Assembly (NCBI GenBank): GCA_900323505.1
Contig: OOIN01000017.1
Location: forward strand, 682,001-746,000
DNA: 64,000 nt
Direction of reading: 5' to 3'
Source: Ustilago trichophora
Lineage: Eukaryota; Basidiomycota; Ustilaginomycetes; Ustilaginales; Ustilaginaceae
Part shown: piece by piece, positions 1 to 11,234 of the stretch
Layout of the letters: every line of letters starts with the position of its first letter
Numbering within the stretch: position 1 is the stretch's first letter
Translations under genes and position numbers: made by a program
Notes under the pieces: generated by a model
The model's database searches: none
Seen by the model: only the letters and a program-made list of their open reading frames with translations
What the model was told of the DNA's origin: nothing

Positions 1-850
1 TGTCGAGAGGAGTACGAAGTGGGCAAATCAAATGGCGATTGCTCGACGATCTTGCCAGATCCACTGCGTGGGTCGCGCTGTCTTTGGCAGAGCGGTTCCG
101 CGCTCCACTCGCCGTACCTTGAAAATTCAAAAGGCGATTGAATCTCCCGCTCCCTTCATCTCATGTCACAGCTTACCTAGCCTTTATCCCACACGAAGGT
201 GCTTATACCTTGAATTAAGCATTCTGTTACGCTGTGACAGGAGCAAAGCAACCAATGCCATAATTGGTATCGAGTCCTAGATGCCTCATGGCGTCGTGGG
301 CGCAATGACTCCCTTCACATGCTGTATCCCCGACTGGATCAGGGGTACAGTACACTGTTCGTCCCATTTTGAGACACCGCTTGTCCAGCGCGACATTGCC
401 GTAAGGCGGTCCTTCCCAGATCTGAGAATCATCCCTTTCCGACTAGCCGAAGCTTGGCCTAATGATAAGAGTCCAGACTGATACATCCTTGTACGTTGAT
501 ATCAGCGCGAAGTGGCCAGGATAGGGCGGCCAAGGCTCTTCATATGGAGACGAATCCGCTTCGCACTGCAATCTTCGTCGCAGAAGATCGCAGCTGCAGA
601 GCAAAGACAGCACCGAGACCTTGACACTACGAATTTGTTTCGTCCTTCTTCGCAGAGTCCGCACATGCACATTTGCTTGTGGACCTGTCTCGGCTGGTAA
701 GCGATGCCAGCAAAAGGTTCTCTCCGCTGTACGCCTCTTCTTACTGTATCCCCTTCCCAAAAATTAAAATAAATCAAGAATACGTGGTGTGCGATCCAAA
801 TCCGATTTTGTTGCTGGTAAGAGCGTTGCGATCGTAAGGTGCGTTTTACA

Positions 851-870
851 GAGAGAGAGAGAGAGAGAGA
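851..870. repeat. (GA)n microsatellite
   Basis: Pure GA dinucleotide run of ten units in the gene-poor left end. No gene is attached to it. Confidence 0.9.
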
Positions 871-3622
871 TGCTATTTTGAGCTGCCCTTGACCCGCTGC
901 AACTTCCTTTCCTCATTCATTCCCCTGACTCTTCCTCTGCCTTGAAAGCGAGACGGGAATTACATGCAAATCCATGCACCTCTTTTGACCTCCGCAACCT
1001 AGGCTTCGCTTATAAAGTACTCACAACTGTAGTACTGTATGATGAATAGCGTATCAGCTCGCTAAAGCGGAAGTGGTTGCTTCCGGTGCAAGTCGCTTCT
1101 TGAAGCGCCTTGCTCCGCTGCCGGTCGAGCGCTGATGGACGGAAGGGCGGTCAAGCCTGCAACCCGTGGGCGTGTATGCCCCACTCGATCTAAGCGTGCA
1201 CGTCTGCGCTTATTCTTTGCAATTTGAGGCGACTTGAACACCGCCTTGTGCTGCCTAGCGTCTTTGTTTCCATCTCCGGTCCAATGAGATCACAGTAGCC
1301 GGTAGATTGGTGGAGACCGGCCCGGAAGGATTTGCAGCCAGCACAGTAATTGACCTCAATGTATGTATGCAAAACTATCCGTGCACTGCCTCACCTCTAC
1401 ATATTGGCCTGGTCTTCGAAATTTCATGATGCTGTTCAATCTCACATCTGGTGTCACCAGCTCTTCCCCGAGGCTTGGGCTCGAATCATGGAAGCTCTGT
1501 CCAATTTCACCGTCGCGCACTTGCAGTCATTGCTGTAGAGTGACACAAATTCCTGCTGCACGCCCAGGGCCATACGAAAACAGAGGTGAAGGACATGACA
1601 GCCAGAGTGATCCGTACAAGCTGCCCTGATCAAGACTGACCGGTCAAAAAACGGCCCGACTTACACTTGGGTATGTCGAAAACTGGAAGCATCACCCGCT
1701 ATTGACAAAGGTGGGGAAACGTGTCTTTCTAGGTTCAAAGCCATTATAGCACCTTGATCGTGGGAGGGCAGGGCGATAAGGTTTGCTGAGGAGCGGTGGA
1801 CGGGGGATCGGCTGTATTTCAACAGCGAGGCTTTTGAGGCACACGGGAAGCGGCATTTGGCTGTTCCGGCGTCGACGGGTCCAGATCCAAAGCTCGTCGC
1901 TGTGAACGAACCCGATTATCCAGCCGATCCATCTATGCTGCTTCTGCCACCACAACAACTCCGTCGGGGCAGTTGATCTTTGCCGTGTAAATTGTCCCCC
2001 CAAATCGAGCGTGGTCAGCTGCACACTCTCCTGCCAAAAAATGTGGCGCTATTCAGGCAGCCATGCAAATTGAGTTTTGAATCCTTTTTAAGTTCAAGTG
2101 GCTTGAGTGCGTTCGAAGGCAACGACGCTCACGCGCAGAAAAGAGGCGTTTTCCGTCGGCATTTCGTTCGCCTGCTCGCAAGGAATACTTTGCGACGGCT
2201 TTGGGCGATGCTGTGGTCGCCCGAGCGTTGACCGACGTAAGAGAAGCCTCGTTGCAGAGGATACAAAGGACTGCAGCTTGCACTTGTCCCAGCTGATCTT
2301 CTAGCCAAGCTCCTTTTTGCGCTTAATCAACAATCAAAAAAAGAATCAGAAACCTCGGTCAAAGCTCATGCAGCCAATTGTCAAGCTGTGTGGCTTGTAC
2401 CTATCATTCTGGCCTCACTGTTGGGATGAAGTCGGACCGACTATCGTCAAAAGGAGTAGAACGTTTTGCCATATCCACGTGAATCTAGTACGTTAAAGGT
2501 AAAGGTCGGAAGATGGTCGAGGGTGTTGTCTGCTCCGCTTATGACCTTGTGGCGCTCTAATTGATTGTGTGTCGATCCGGCCTTAGTGTCAATATGAGCC
2601 AATCTGCTGCTACCTTCGATCTGCTCTTGCCGATTATTGTATCCCGCTCATGCTCGCTCATGGCGCATTCCGATTAGTTCAGGGTGACAGCGGAGTCGGT
2701 CTGAGTTGGTAGAAGGGGGCGATCGGATAGGAGTAGCAAAGTTGGAGGAGCGCAGCCTGTATGAGCGTCTCAGCCATGTGAACAAGCAGCATCTCTCTCT
2801 CTGGCCTCGGAAATTCAGTGGCCTGTGCTAAAGTGCAGTTAATTCCTCCGACAGTCTCCGCACTGCGCTTTTTGTGTGTCAGCATTTGACAATGTGATAG
2901 TCATTTTCTTGAAATGAAGGCTTTTGCCGCCAAGACGCCCAGCATTAGTTTGACGTTTGTGTGATGGTCTCGCTCAAGTCTGAGAGTATGAAATTTGTTC
3001 AAGGCGACAGGTTCATGAATCCTGGATGAAGGTTTTATCAAGTCTGGCATCTTCGCCTTCGCCTTCGCGTTTTCCTTTGCTTTTGCTTTCCCCGCTCCGC
3101 ATTTCTCTTTCTTTGATTTTGGACAAGTCGAGATTCCTATCTGAGATCACAGTTTCAATTGATACGGCAGTCCAGCAACACATTGCTGAATTCTCTGCTG
3201 GGAAGGCACGGCGAGGTCACCGAGGCATTCTAAAATTGGAGCACTGCCTGACTTTCCGCCTTTGTCGTGGAAGCTTGCTTGATTCAACAAGGACAACGCA
3301 AAGCCAGTTTTGATCGAGGAGGATTGCAAGCTCTGTCAGGTTCGGACTCAAACCGAGGAGGCCGGCGCGGCATGAGCACCAATCGGGACTGATGTGGTGA
3401 TCTTACTCCGCCGCTTAGATTTAAGAGCCTTAACGCAGTGCACCTCGGCCACCTGTTTTGGCATCCCTACTTACGGCGTGATCAACGTGCTTAGCAGAAG
3501 GTAAGGCCCAGCTGGCTTTGAGTCGTCAGGACTAGCCTACGCTTAAGCTTTCCACACTTGAGCCGAGGTTTAGTTCGCCGACATACTCAAGCGACTTTTT
3601 CGAGCAGAGGCAATAGACGCTA

Positions 3623-4672
3623 TACAGTACCAAGAAGGATCGAGTCGAGGGCACGGGAGATCGAGGATTGTTCGGCATTGTTTTAACTTGGTGCGTGCCG
3701 GGCCAGCCCGATTGACTTTGAGGGTTGCTGATGTATGTACAGAGGTGCAAATCGCTGCTGGCTGCACCAAAAGTTCGTTCGGGAGGCTTGTACAGATACA
3801 GATGGCCACAGTACCAAGAGCTGTGCAATGTATGTACGTACGCTGTACAGTACTGTACAGTGTAATACAGGAGTGCCGCTGCCCGCGATTGCATGGCCGC
3901 ACAAACTGTACAGTAAGTTACTCTCGCACGCTCGACAAGCTCAGCTCTAGTCGACTCCAAGTCCGATCGGGTTGCAGTGCGATGATGAGCAGCGTGCACC
4001 TGCTTGCAGATTTTCAATTCGCTCTTATTCTAAGTGCATGTAACCGCGGACCGGTGTGGAAGATCCAGCATGCTATTGCAGAAAGACACAGAGAGCGCCA
4101 CAGACGCATGGCAGCGGATTTTGAAAAGAGAAAAAAAAAGCCAATTCCCACACTCTGAATTGGGAGATGCCGATGATTTTATGCAAAAAAATGAGGGTCC
4201 ACAGTTCTCACCGACAGCCAGCCCGCCAGCCAGGAAAGTGGCGGCGTTTCTTGTGTGTGGCTGGCTGGGGATCTTCATTGCTCCTCCTCGAGGTTAAGCG
4301 AAAAAGCGCCTTTTTCCCTCCCCTGTTCTTTTTTGTCCGCCATCGTCCAGTATCCATCCCATTTGATCGCATCTCCCCGTGGTCTTTTCACTCCTTGACA
4401 TGGCTCGAATGACCTCTTACTCATTGTGAAAGCTGAATGTCGATCGGCCGCGATACATCTATATACGCTTTGCTGGGGCTGGCAGCTAGGAGACATCGGT
4501 CAGCTATCAGTCAAGAAGACAAAAAAGAAAACAAAAAGGAAGTTAAAAGGCAAAAAGTCAAATTAAGCAACAGCTGGCATCAATCTTCCTGAAACACGAC
4601 GGACTTTGATTGCGAACCTCTTCATGTAGAAGCGCCGATACTCGCCTTTGTATGAGTACTGTACATGTACAG
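3623..4672. repeat. Cluster of TACAGTA/TACTGTA palindromic words
   Basis: Copies lie at 3623-3630, 3844-3870 (several overlapping units), around 3906 and at 4655-4672. The word is close to its own reverse complement, so arrays form short inverted repeats. The same word recurs in other non-coding parts of the window (for example 9616-9643, 54088-54105, 61208-61230). Function unknown. Confidence 0.5.
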
Positions 4673-5177
4673 CAATCAAGGCCGATACGGTCGCTCTACA
4701 GAAGACCGAGCGGTGAACTGATCATCTCTAGTCGCAGCACAATTTGGTTTCAAAAGTACATGTCGATGCCCACCGTCGATGCCTCACAGCTCTCATCGGT
4801 GAAACCGTCCCAAGTTAGCTTCGCTGGCAACAATCTACAGTATGCTGGACCCGCTACGACCATTTGCGACCATGTGCCTCTGGATCAGACGCTCTTGTAC
4901 CACCAACGCTCTTATCCGGTGTTCCTGCGCTGTTGTACGATGCTACCTTATCACAGTGTGTGTGTGTGTCTCAATCTCCCGTCGTTTGAGCGTTAGCTTT
5001 TGGCAACTCAGAGACACACCAGTTGGGGTTGATCTCAACTACACTCTACCAATCTCAGCAAAGCAATTCGGTTGGTGCGGCCACCGATTGAGCAGGCAAA
5101 GGAAAATCACATTCGTCAGAATGGAAAGCCGGTGTGTAGCGCCCTTCGGATGTAGGCTCCATGGCACCGAAGAGCCA

Positions 5178-5207
5178 GAGGGTGAGAGGGCGAGAGGGCG
5201 AGAGGGC
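5178..5207. repeat. Short GAGAGGGC tandem repeat
   Basis: About three and a half copies of an 8-base unit in non-coding DNA. No coding role is apparent. Confidence 0.7.
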
Positions 5208-6871
5208 GAAAACTGTTTCGTAAGTTACAAGATTCGCAATCGCATCTGCAATTGCAAATGGCAGTGAGAGCAGTGCTGCAAGAGCGTGCGTGAGTTTGCT
5301 TCTTGAGCGTGTGGGTGTGTAATTGTATGTGTGTCTGCTAGCTGGGTGACTGGAGGTTCACCTGGGTACTGTGACGACGAGGTTGCGGATGACTGGTGCC
5401 CGAAGTGCAGATAATATGGATTAGCCACGCGTTGTACGATGCAAGCTCACACAGACGCTTCGTGTGCCTGTGCGCTTGACGCTGTTCGGAGTTGCAAGCA
5501 GCTCGGACTTGAGCACGATTGGCTCTTCAGGTAGCCGGGCTGGGAATTTTGGCCACTTGACCACTCTTTGCCCGCTGTTCATACCTCGCTCGCCGGCCTT
5601 GGGTGCCCATTCTTCTCTTGTTCTCCTCCAATCTCCTCGTTGCTTCGGTCATTTCGCCTTATTGCCATTTTCCTCTTCCCCCGCTTCACTAAGCTATCAA
5701 GAAATTTTCTCTGCTCTCCACCCGGAAATAAAAATAAGTTTGAGGGAAATTTCGAATCCTGCCTCTCGATCCACAGTGCAATTGTTCTGGGCTTGCCTTT
5801 CTTTTTATTTTTTTTTGGCTGATTCCTTGGCTGCTGTCCTCCCTCTATCTGGTTTAGCCAGTCTAGTCGCCATTAGCGTCGGCCTGTACGCTGTGCTTGG
5901 AGATGGCCTGCATATCGATTCAATCGAGCTGCTCCAAGCTGCACTTATCTGCAACCTGGATCCATATCGTACCCAGCCTTTGCTCTCGCCACTACGAGCA
6001 GTGACCTACAGTAACTACTTTCTGTGGCTTTTTTTGGACTTCTGCTTCTGGCTATCCGGCGTTTCCTCGTTCTTTGTTCCACGACAATGATGACCAGCTT
6101 TGACAATTGGCCCTGTTGTGCCTGACCTTGGCCTCCGACGATTCCTAACCGCTGAATGGTAGGGCAGCTCTTCCTTCCTGTACCTGGCCCCTGTGGCCAT
6201 TCAAGTGGCGCATGAGCTCTGCTGCACCGTGAAGGTCCACACCCAATCAATGGCATGGCCTGTCAGACTGTGCTCGCTTCTGCTACCTGTGTCTTGGAGA
6301 GGCCTGTCAAACTTGCTTGCCCGCCGTCGTGGTGCCACACGGCAGTACCAATCTGCTTGTACATGAACACAGAGATAGAGTGAGAGACCACTGTCTTAGC
6401 CCTTCATTCTGAACCCTTCATTCTCTGTCTTTGCTCCCTCCTAAGCCTCCTGTCATACGTGCTGCCTGGGCTAGCTGACACTGAAACAGCTTGACTCAAT
6501 TTCTCGGTCCGCCCCAAGCACCTCGGACGTCCCTCCGCTCTATCAAGCTGTGCTATCACCGAGTCGCTACCATTTACTTATAAGTCCCCCCCTCGGATCT
6601 CTCGGTGATGATCGCATCCCCATCCTCATCCCCATCTTCTAGCTATCCCCTGTCCTTTCCCTACCCACCACTCACACCATCTCTGTTGGCTACGCAACCA
6701 CCATTGCCCCACCTTGCTCGCCGCATCTGTTTTGCACTCTTTGATTTGTTCCATCTTTGCTCGTCGTTCGTCCTGCCACTTCTGCACATCGGTCTAGCTG
6801 CCTTTCGTATGCCAGCCGCCTCTCCTTAGCTTTCTCTCCAATCTCTCTCTCACACGTGCACCTTCAGCAAC

Positions 6872-8354
6872 ATGTTGACTCCTATCAACACCAACACATC
6901 CTCTCCGGTCCGCCCAGGCCTTGAGAGCCCCACCCACAAGCTCTGCCGTTCGGCAGAGAGCAAGAAGCTCGATGTCGAGCTTGCTGCCAAGGTCAAGTCC
7001 TTGAAGGACGGTGCCAAGGCCAGGAAAGAGTCCAAGGGCCCCATCCTTAAGCGCAAGATGGCTTGTGCTACTTGCCGTCGTCGTAAGGTAAGCTTTCTCG
7101 CCTCACGAAAATTTTCGAAAAATCCAAGACCCTTGATTTCTAACTGTACCGCCTCTCTCTTGTTCGCCATTGACGTGTCGTTATCCGTCGTCAGCTCCGT
7201 TGCGATGCCGCTCGTCCTCGTTGTTCCACTTGCGCACGATCGCAGGCATCGGCCGAGGCTGCTGGTCATCCTTCGGCGGTGCCTCCTGGTCCTTGCAGCT
7301 ACGACTGTGACCAGCACGACGAGCCCGTCCCCAACCGCTTCTTTGCCAACGGCTCGTTCCACTCGCTCACCTTCCACAGCCACCCTCGCATGCCATTGAC
7401 TCCTGGCTTCGGTGTTCCCGGCCCATACGACGCCATGACTGGCGCTCCCATGGTCGACAGCCTCAACTTCTTGCCACCTACAAGCCCTCACGGTGTTTGG
7501 GCTTACGGTGACTTCCCTATGACTCCTTCGCGTGTTTCGGGTCCCGGTTGCAACTCTTCGTCGTGCCACACCACCCCTTGGCCACCACGCCAACACGCCC
7601 TACCTTCCTCACCTCTACTCCCATGCGAAGGATCATCAGCCCCAGCCTTGCCATCAACTCGACGCCAATTCAGGAGCACGACGTCTTCTACTCGCCACCA
7701 CAGCATGAGCAGTGGACTCCTTCGCCGGCCATGAGCACCGAGTCGGTATACTACAGCCCTATGGTTGCCTCCTTGTCGGAAGGTCTCGCATCGGCCTCTG
7801 GTCTCTCGTCGGCTGCTTCGACACCATCGCTTGCCTCGACGCGCGCTATCCGATCTCCTTTCCCCATGAGCCAGGACCTTGGCACTCCCCTCAGCATGCC
7901 ACCCACCACTCCCATCTCGGATACGTTTGATGTCAACTGCCTGGGTCCCCCCATGGTACCCCGAGCCTCGCTCTCGCCGCACGAGCAGCAGATGAAGTGT
8001 ACCAACTTCTTGCAATCGCTCGAGCCCATGCCATACAATCTGATCGACTTCACCGGTGCCGGTCAACTCAACGCCGAGGCGCTCAGCATGATGTCGACCC
8101 CGATGATGGCTGCCGACTCGATCGAGATCATGGCTGGCAACGACTTGGGCCTCATCAACGGTCCTCCTATGGACGGAAAGCTCCAAGACCCCTTCACCAC
8201 CCTTTCGGGTCTTGAGATGCCCGACGCCACCCTGCTTGCCAACGCCGGCGCCGCCGACATGTCGAGCATGGCTTCCATGACGCTCACCTCGGCTATGCCC
8301 ACAGACATGTTCAGCGCATCGACAACGCCTGCTGCGCCTGAATGGGTCGCCTAA
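6872..8354 (+). CDS. Zn2Cys6 fungal transcription factor (one intron, one frame break)
   Basis: The start is ATG at 6872, context AACATG. Exon 1 (6872-7087, 72 codons) ends in the zinc cluster. An intron at 7088-7194 (GTAAGC donor, CAG acceptor, CTAAC branch-like site near 7140) is removed in phase 0, giving cysteines 65, 68, 75, 82, 85 and 106: C-x2-C-x6-C-x6-C-x2-C-x20-C. The last spacing is longer than the usual 6-9. Basic residues RRRK follow the second cysteine, as expected for the DNA-contacting part. The rest is Ser/Thr/Pro-rich with no fungal_trans middle domain that I can see. Exon 2 reads in one frame to about 7577; the evident continuation is in another frame to the stop at 8354. 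One extra C in the CCCC run at 7574-7577 would join them seamlessly (about 458 aa). A nuclear regulator; targets unknown. Confidence 0.8.
7088..7194 (+). other. Spliceosomal intron in the Zn2Cys6 gene
   Basis: 107 nt, GTAAGC...GTCAG, phase 0. Removing it joins codons for CRRRK to LRCD and completes the zinc cluster, so the splice is strongly supported by the protein. Confidence 0.9.
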
Positions 8355-10295
8355 AGCTGCTCACTCGGCTCGCTTCCTTCCTTTCTTCTCTCTCTCTCTC
8401 TCTTTGCCTCGTGCTTCGCAACTTCGAACTTCGCATCGTCGTCACTGTTCTTCTTATCGTCACACAGCTGCATTTTCCACACTATCCTGCTCTGTAGCAT
8501 TCTCTCGTTGCTTTTTCTTTCCCCTCCCCTCCACTTCTTTTCGAATCGGATGGCCGGCCCTCGCAAAGGGCCTTCGGCACACCACTCTGCTTGCCTCATA
8601 ACTCACGGTCTTTACATTATTCTCATCTCCACTCAAAGGCATACGCCTTCTTACGCTCGTTTAGTCTCTTACTTGGATCTGTATTTTTATATCTCTCAGA
8701 CGTGGCCGCTCCTGTCTCTACTCTCTTCCGATCTCTCTCTTGGAGTTTGTTACCTTGTATTTCTAGTTCTGACACCAAAAAAAGCGACAAGTTCGTTGTC
8801 AATATACCCCCTTCAGTGTTTCAAACATATCTTTCCTTCAGATTGTGCGGTCTGGCTGAAGCTGAGACAAGGAATGGAAAAGCTCCACTGTGCGGGGGCG
8901 GCTCTGGTGCCCAGAGGCTTAGACTGAGACTTGATGGCTGAAGCGGCGCCACACTTGTGTGTGATTGTGTGGGCGTTTCTGATCTCTCACACAGGGCTGC
9001 AACGAAGGCGCTCGGGACAGCAAAGTAATGCCGCTCGAACCTTTGAGTCTTCTCGGCGAGGTCGGAGCCCCGGTGCGCATAATCTGCTGGCTTTTACATT
9101 CCGATATGTCTCGAGAGAGCCACACTTATGGGAACAATTACTAGGTTGCTTTGAGGAGGATGTATGGACGGGAGATTTGCATGTGAGGAAATGGTATGGC
9201 GAACAATATGGAATCGTCGAACCGAGAATTCTTTTCGCACAACAGATGCCCTTTTTTCTCGTGCTTGGCATCGGTGAACTATTCTCCTGCACGCGCACGG
9301 ACGGGCAGCTTGGGAAGTCTTGTTTTTCTTGCAACAATAAGAACCCGACAACTCGGACACCAGGCAAGGTTTGGTCGAGTTGACCCAGATGTACTGTATG
9401 CCCTAGACAGATTTGTCTATTGTATGCCCTTGCGGAGTCTTTTGCTCGTGCTGAAGAAGGAGATGAACCGAAATTATGGCCCCTTTGTTGTGTTTTGTGC
9501 ACACAAAACGCGCATGTGTGAAGCTGCGAAACATGGTCCAATCGGATCTCGGTGTATTGTTTTTTGGCACTCGATTGAACAACATTTGGGTCAAAGCCAA
9601 GGTCCCGAAGGTGCATACAGTACTGTACTGTACTGTATAGTACCCATGACCACTCTGCGACTTTCAAGAGGCTCTTTGTCCAATTACATTCTTGTCAAGT
9701 TGTAACCTTTCCATCAAAGTGGTGGGTGCGAGTCGACCTAAATCCCGCGGCTTACCGCCTTTGTCACATTTTCTGAAGCAAGATCGACACAGCCTACATT
9801 TTCCCATCTGTGGCGTCTATGCGAAGCTGAGTGTAGCAGTCCTTCTAGCCGGTTGACATCAGACTTTGATCCAAATCATCCCGTTCGAAGCCCAAATTTG
9901 CATCTCTTGCAGAAGATGCATTGTGACCAAAAGTGTGATTCAGCTTCCTTGCGAGCCGAAGATTTTTCTGGAACCCACAGAGCCAACCCACACGCTATAA
10001 AAAAAAAAACAAAATAAAGCTCGGAAAAAGGGTCCTTTCTGTGTGGAGGGATAAGCTTATTTCCTCCAAAAAAAAAAAAAAAAAATTCAAAAAAATCACC
10101 GATGGGCGAGCTGTAAGGGTCACGCACTGCAGAAGGCAGGAGCTTGCTCTGTATCACTCGCACGACCCCGTCTCTGGCTCTGCTTGTAGCAGCTCAGTTG
10201 TTGAACGTCATTGGTTGCGTCCAGCTTTGCTCTCCGTCCTTCTTCACCCGCCAACTGGTCAAGATCCAACATCGCAAAATACCAAGTAGGACACC
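8355..10295. other. Intergenic region, no supported gene
   Basis: Begins with a TC microsatellite (8387-8403) in the likely 3' UTR of the Zn2Cys6 gene. It contains a palindrome-like TACAGTACTGTA array at 9616-9643 and A-runs near 10000-10010 and 10069-10084. A 226-codon open frame on the minus strand (8987-9667) has no recognisable features and is not called. The last few hundred bases are the promoter and leader of the gene at 10296. Confidence 0.5.
9616..9643. repeat. TACAGTACTGTACTGTA-type array
   Basis: Overlapping TACAGTAC and TACTGTA words that can fold into a short hairpin. It lies in non-coding DNA and is the densest copy of a word seen repeatedly in the window. Confidence 0.6.
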
Positions 10296-11078
10296 ATGTC
10301 AGCAGCTGGACCTATCCAAGGCGACGACGACGAGGCGTACGAAGAGCAACAGCGGCGGGACGCACTGTGGCAGCCTCATCACAATGCTGGATCGAGTGGA
10401 CTCAAAGCACATCGTCACATCCATATCGACTGGCCCAATGCTTCTATCAAAAAAACTCTTGCCATCGGCGCTTCTGCCCCAGACGCTTCACCTCCAGTAT
10501 ACGATCGACCACGGCCAGAAGATGAGGTCGAGAATGCTGCTTCTTGTGTGCTTGTGACAAAGAGTAGTCCCATCAGTGCCACTATTCACATCATCAAGGA
10601 AAAAAGACCTCAATCCTCCTCAAATGTATCACCCACAACCACCACCACCACAACAACAACAGCGGCAGCAACAGGCAAGAAGCCCGGCGAGAAACCCATC
10701 TTCATCAGTGCCAAAACCGGCTCTATGGGATCAATATCGCTCACCATCCCAACATACTCCGGAAGCCGACCACTCAACATCCGCGCCAAAACTTCCAACG
10801 GAAACATCACTCTCTTCCTCCCCACCTCCTTCTCCGGCCTCCTCAATTGGAGCAGCGAAACAGGCACCCTCAAAGTCTCGCCAGCAATGCAGCAGAGGTT
10901 TAAACTGCTCGATCCGCAGCCGCATAAGCATAGAGGTACGGCCAAGATCGTACCCAGTACAGCCTCGGGCTTGAGAGGCGACGTTTGTACAGTGACAAAT
11001 CATCATGGCAGTATCACCATCAAGGAGGTTGACGAAGATGCAAGTAGCGGTGCAGCGAAGTCATGCCTCATCCAGTAG
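10296..11078 (+). CDS. DUF7330-like protein with possible prenylation signal
   Basis: 260 aa, single exon, start context ACCATGTC. The N-terminal 120 residues are polar and include a run of nine threonines. Residues about 130-245 show alternating short strands (SGSIS-LTIPTYSG, NGNITLFLPTSFSGLL, GTLKVSP, HHGSITIKEV), resembling the fungal DUF7330/adhesin-like beta repeat family. This is recognition by pattern, not by search. The last four residues are Cys-Leu-Ile-Gln, which fits a CaaX box; a terminal Gln is usual for farnesylation. No signal peptide or membrane segment. A lipid-anchored cytosolic protein is my inference. Convergent with the gene at 11235, with only 156 bp between stops. Confidence 0.65.
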   Translation: MSAAGPIQGDDDEAYEEQQRRDALWQPHHNAGSSGLKAHRHIHIDWPNASIKKTLAIGASAPDASPPVYDRPRPEDEVENAASCVLVTKSSPISATIHIIKEKRPQSSSNVSPTTTTTTTTTAAATGKKPGEKPIFISAKTGSMGSISLTIPTYSGSRPLNIRAKTSNGNITLFLPTSFSGLLNWSSETGTLKVSPAMQQRFKLLDPQPHKHRGTAKIVPSTASGLRGDVCTVTNHHGSITIKEVDEDASSGAAKSCLIQ

Positions 11079-11234
11079 TCGACAAGCTTCTCTACTTTGA
11101 CTCAAATGTGCATTCTATACACGGACAATAGCGTTGAATCCAATAACATCGAAAATCTTTGGCACTGTGAAGACATGAGTAAATGGCATTGCAGAAAAGT
11201 ACAGTAGTCATGAATGAATGACGAATCACGGAAT

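Larger units (their letters stand above)
1..6871. other. Gene-poor region upstream of the Zn2Cys6 regulator
   Basis: I see no reading frame here with recognisable protein character on either strand; the longest open frames (up to about 208 codons) are low in typical coding words and mostly lack a convincing ATG. It holds a 20-bp GA tract, a short GAGAGGGC tandem near 5178-5207, several TACAGTA/TACTGTA words and C/T-rich stretches from about 5560 to 6860 that look like promoter and 5' leader of the regulator starting at 6872. Long 5' regions of this kind often precede developmental transcription factor genes in fungi, but that link is inference. A small spliced gene could be missed. Confidence 0.5.

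Noticed and set aside
5464..6090. 208-codon plus-strand frame with hydrophobic patches
   Set aside because: Starts at GTG; hydrophobicity comes from C/T-rich leader DNA.
7561..7585. Programmed -1 frameshift in the Zn2Cys6 gene
   Set aside because: No slippery heptamer of the X-XXY-YYZ type in the zero frame at the junction; an indel or splice is simpler.
8987..9667. 226-codon minus-strand open frame
   Set aside because: No domain, no convincing composition, and it overlaps TACTGTA arrays; probably chance.
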